NCBI GenBank assembly: GCA_951812895.1
Contig: OX638333.1
Coordinates: 3,762,001-3,826,000, forward strand
DNA length: 64,000 nucleotides
DNA from: an uncultured Roseovarius sp.
GTDB taxonomy: Bacteria; Pseudomonadota; Alphaproteobacteria; Rhodobacterales; Rhodobacteraceae
Direction: 5' to 3'
Of the stretch, positions 61,998 to 64,000 are shown piece by piece. The notes under the pieces are model-generated. The model worked only from the letters and a program-made list of their open reading frames with translations, did not search any database and was not told the DNA's origin. Numbering within the stretch: position 1 is the first letter of the stretch; each line of letters starts with the position of its first letter. The translations under genes were made by a program, and so were the position numbers.

Positions 61998-63046
61998 TCC
62001 TCTCGTCCCGTGCCAACAGCCTCGGCCACGTTGGCAAATCCATCCTGCTCCAGCAACCGGTCCAGCCCGCGCGCAATTTCACCGGCCAACGAAAGCCCGC
62101 CGTAGATCAGCGCTGTATAAAGCTGCACCGCACTGGCTCCGGCCCTGATCTTGGCATAGGCCTGCTCGGCTGATCCGATCCCGCCCACACCGACCAAAGG
62201 AATATCACCGCCTGACAGCTGCGAAAGCTGGGCCAGAACATGGGTCGATTTCTCAAACAGCGGTGCGCCTGACAATCCCCCGGCCTGATCCCGCGCCGCG
62301 CTGACCAGACCATCGCGATCCAGCGTGGTGTTGGTTGCAATAATTGCATCCACCGTCGCCTCGCGTGCGACACCGACAACCTCACCCAGCTCTGCCTCGG
62401 TCAAATCAGGCGCGATCTTCAGAAATACCGGAAGCGGTTGCTCCAACCAGTCACGCGCTTTCATTACACCCTTCAGCAAGCCGGCCAGCGCCTCAGCCCC
62501 CTGCAAATCGCGCAGCTTTTCAGTATTGGGACTTGAGACATTAACCGTTGCAAAATCCAAATGCCGGCCACAATGGGAAAGCACCCGGGCAAAATCTTCG
62601 GCCCGGTCCTCACTGTCCTTGTTTGCCCCGAGGTTCAGGCCGATCACGGCGTTCTGCGGCCGACCAGCCAGCCGTCCGGCTGCGGCTTCCATTCCTTCAT
62701 TGTTGAACCCAAACCGATTGATCACCGCCCGGTCTTTACGCAGCCGAAACAACCGAGGCCGAGGATTTCCTGGCTGCGCCTTAGGCGTGACGGCGCCCAC
62801 CTCGACAAACCCAAACCCAGCCTTGACCAAGGGCCCAAGCGCTTGAGCGTTCTTGTCAAATCCTGCGGCCAGCCCGACGGGGTTGGGCAATTCCAGACCA
62901 GCCACTTGGGTTTTCAGACGCTGTGACGTTACGACACCTGGCAAAGGCGCCAGCCCCAGCCGTAGCGCAGTTAGGGCCAGCCCATGTGCCCGCTCAGGAT
63001 CACACCGATGCAACAGGGCAAGGCCAAGTCGCTCAACCGGCGTCAT
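61988..63046 (-). CDS. pyrD: Dihydroorotate dehydrogenase (quinone), class 2
   Basis: Membrane-associated flavoenzyme of 352 residues that oxidises dihydroorotate to orotate using quinone. [35 protein letters not shown]-type sequence near residue 55-90, the FMN site [19 protein letters not shown] near 165 with the catalytic Ser, and [28 protein letters not shown] near 300 (residue positions approximate) are diagnostic of class 2. The N-terminal helix anchors it to the membrane. It overlaps the DUF952 gene by four bases at its start and arsC by ten at its end, forming a tight minus-strand operon. Confidence 0.96.
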   Translation of the reverse strand: MTPVERLGLALLHRCDPERAHGLALTALRLGLAPLPGVVTSQRLKTQVAGLELPNPVGLAAGFDKNAQALGPLVKAGFGFVEVGAVTPKAQPGNPRPRLFRLRKDRAVINRFGFNNEGMEAAAGRLAGRPQNAVIGLNLGANKDSEDRAEDFARVLSHCGRHLDFATVNVSSPNTEKLRDLQGAEALAGLLKGVMKARDWLEQPLPVFLKIAPDLTEAELGEVVGVAREATVDAIIATNTTLDRDGLVSAARDQAGGLSGAPLFEKSTHVLAQLSQLSGGDIPLVGVGGIGSAEQAYAKIRAGASAVQLYTALIYGGLSLAGEIARGLDRLLEQDGFANVAEAVGTGREEWL

Positions 63047-63381
63047 TCAACACCCGCCGGAAACTGATGCACGCCGTCGAACAAGGGCAAAGGCTGCGCC
63101 CACCTAACCTCTGAAAGGTTGAGCGCGCGATAAAGATGCGGGAACAAGGCCCCTCCCCGCGATGGCTCCCACTTCAAAGCCTGGCCCAGATCATCTGCCT
63201 CAACCGCTGCCAGCATCAGATCATCCGCCCCGGCAAAATGTTTATCCGCCGTCTCGGGTGCCTGTTCAATTGTAGAGAAATGGATGAACCCGTCGGCCAG
63301 ATCAATGGGAGCACCGGATGTCTTGCCCTCGGCGCGCAGCGCGGCCCATTCAGACTGGCGAAATATCTTGTAAATCAGCAT
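63043..63381 (-). CDS. DUF952 protein
   Basis: A 112-residue protein with the DUF952 pattern: [15 protein letters not shown] at the N-terminus, [22 protein letters not shown] near residue 28 with conserved His and Ser/Thr, and [21 protein letters not shown] near 68. The family is predicted to be an ADP-ribosyltransferase- or glutathione-transferase-like small domain in older notes, but no function is established. It is first in the operon with pyrD and arsC, and divergent from the 5'-nucleotidase gene. Confidence 0.88.
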   Translation of the reverse strand: MLIYKIFRQSEWAALRAEGKTSGAPIDLADGFIHFSTIEQAPETADKHFAGADDLMLAAVEADDLGQALKWEPSRGGALFPHLYRALNLSEVRWAQPLPLFDGVHQFPAGVE

Positions 63382-63489
63382 GCCCGGGTCATGCCCCGCC
63401 GATTTCCCAAGGTCAAGCTTGAAGGTTTTGACATGGGCCCTGTCAACGCGTCAGGATAGGGTCATCTCAAAAAACCGGAGCCTGCTGCT

Positions 63490-64000
63490 ATGCCCGCCCC
63501 TAAATCCCTCCTGACTGCCGCCCTGACCGCGCTTTGCCTGTCCACCACGCAGGGATTAGCGGACTATACGCTTACCATCCTGCACACGAATGATTTTCAC
63601 GCCCGGTTTGAGCCTATCAACAAATACGATTCCTCCTGCGGGCACGAAGATAACGACGCAGGCAAGTGCTTTGGTGGTTCTGCCAGGCTGTTAACCGCGA
63701 TCAGAGCTGCCCGTGCGCGTGTTGAAAACCCGGTCCTGTTCGATGGCGGGGATCAGTTTCAGGGCACTTTGTTTTATACTCAGTACAAGGGCAAGCTAAC
63801 CGCCGAAATGATGAATGCCCTGGGTTACGACGCGATGACCGTTGGCAATCATGAATTCGATGACGGGCCAGAGGTGTTGCGCGGTTTCATGGACGCCGTC
63901 GCGTTTCCGGTGCTGATGTCCAATGCCGATGTCTCAGGAGAGCCACACCTGGCCGGGAAGCTGCGCAAATCCACGGTGATCGAACGCGCAGGTGAGCGCA
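63490..64000 (+). CDS. 5'-nucleotidase/metallophosphatase family protein, N-terminal part
   Basis: Runs off the right edge; 170 residues are visible. A signal peptide (APKSLLTAALTALCLSTTQGLA) exports it to the periplasm. The metallophosphatase motifs follow: LHTNDFHARFEP near residue 37 (Asp and His metal ligands), LFDGGDQFQGTLFY near 85, and TVGNHEFDDG near 117. This is the UshA/5'-nucleotidase pattern, which releases phosphate or nucleosides from nucleotides. A C-terminal 5'-nucleotidase domain should lie outside the window. Confidence 0.9.
   Translation, partial: MPAPKSLLTAALTALCLSTTQGLADYTLTILHTNDFHARFEPINKYDSSCGHEDNDAGKCFGGSARLLTAIRAARARVENPVLFDGGDQFQGTLFYTQYKGKLTAEMMNALGYDAMTVGNHEFDDGPEVLRGFMDAVAFPVLMSNADVSGEPHLAGKLRKSTVIERAGER

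Noticed and set aside
1-64000. CRISPR arrays, prophage, insertion sequences, plasmid origin or rRNA
   Set aside because: No regularly spaced repeats, transposase, integrase, phage structural or rep genes and no rRNA signature were found on either strand.

Overview
The window looks like a chromosomal segment of an alphaproteobacterium of the Roseobacter group (Rhodobacteraceae). This rests on moderate GC content, an RNase E whose S1 domain is split by an acidic insertion, a DUF1476/zeta-type F1-ATPase inhibitor, a direct-repeat (GTTC-N7-GTTC) alphaproteobacterial LexA box, and a methionine synthase split into separate polypeptides. No rRNA, prophage, transposase, plasmid or CRISPR signature was seen. 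One tRNA gene is present. Species was not determined.

Layout. 1-4.4 kb: end of a phosphate operon (pstC-pstA-pstB-phoU-phoB), closed by a palindromic repeat that carries the phoB stop codon. 4.6-10.2 kb: a serine-cycle module on the minus strand (malyl-CoA lyase, malate-CoA ligase MtkA/MtkB, serine-glyoxylate aminotransferase) with a divergent LuxR-type regulator whose receiver domain has lost its phosphoacceptor Asp. Two identical inverted repeats (GGGTAG-N7-CTACCC) precede the two minus-strand units. 10.2-17.3 kb: a peptide or amino-compound module with two family-5 solute-binding proteins, an M19 dipeptidase, an XRE-type regulator and an amidohydrolase, but no permease; the divergent promoter holds 10-bp phased repeats. 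17.3-18.2 kb: gene-poor stretch and a CAT-anticodon tRNA. 18.3-23.6 kb: purM-purN, RNase D, a lipoprotein, SufE, an FAD monooxygenase. 23.7-27.7 kb: DUF1638, a corrinoid protein, a LexA-box radical SAM gene and a homocysteine methyltransferase; corrinoid and homocysteine genes share a promoter-proximal element. 27.8-33.2 kb: zeta inhibitor, purC-purS-purQ, dctB-dctD. 33.2-37.6 kb: rne, a TusA-like gene, ccdA.

37.6-47.2 kb is more accessory: a membrane hydrolase/P450 pair, an entericidin-like peptide, a YejA-like binding protein, a 3-hydroxybutyrate dehydrogenase, DUF502, psuG-psuK, an SDR and a secreted protein. 47.4-50.4 kb: rpsB-tsf and a glycine-amidinotransferase-like gene very close to the animal enzyme. 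50.4-57.9 kb: aroQ overlapping a LuxR-solo gene, a MATE pump, and glutaryl-CoA dehydrogenase with a fused alpha-beta 2-oxoacid dehydrogenase E1 and a divergent LysR regulator. 58-64 kb: M32 carboxypeptidase, ctaA, a SpoU-type RNA methyltransferase, ArsC-like protein, pyrD, DUF952 and the start of a 5'-nucleotidase.

Taken together the window combines one-carbon and cobalamin metabolism (serine cycle, split methionine synthase, purine formylation), phosphate and C4-dicarboxylate sensing, and uptake of peptides or amino compounds, which fits a marine heterotroph that can use methylated compounds. No complete undescribed system is proven; the best leads are the serine-cycle operators with their phosphorylation-independent regulator, the shared element of the split methionine synthase, the phased XRE repeats, and the DctD that lacks GAFTGA.
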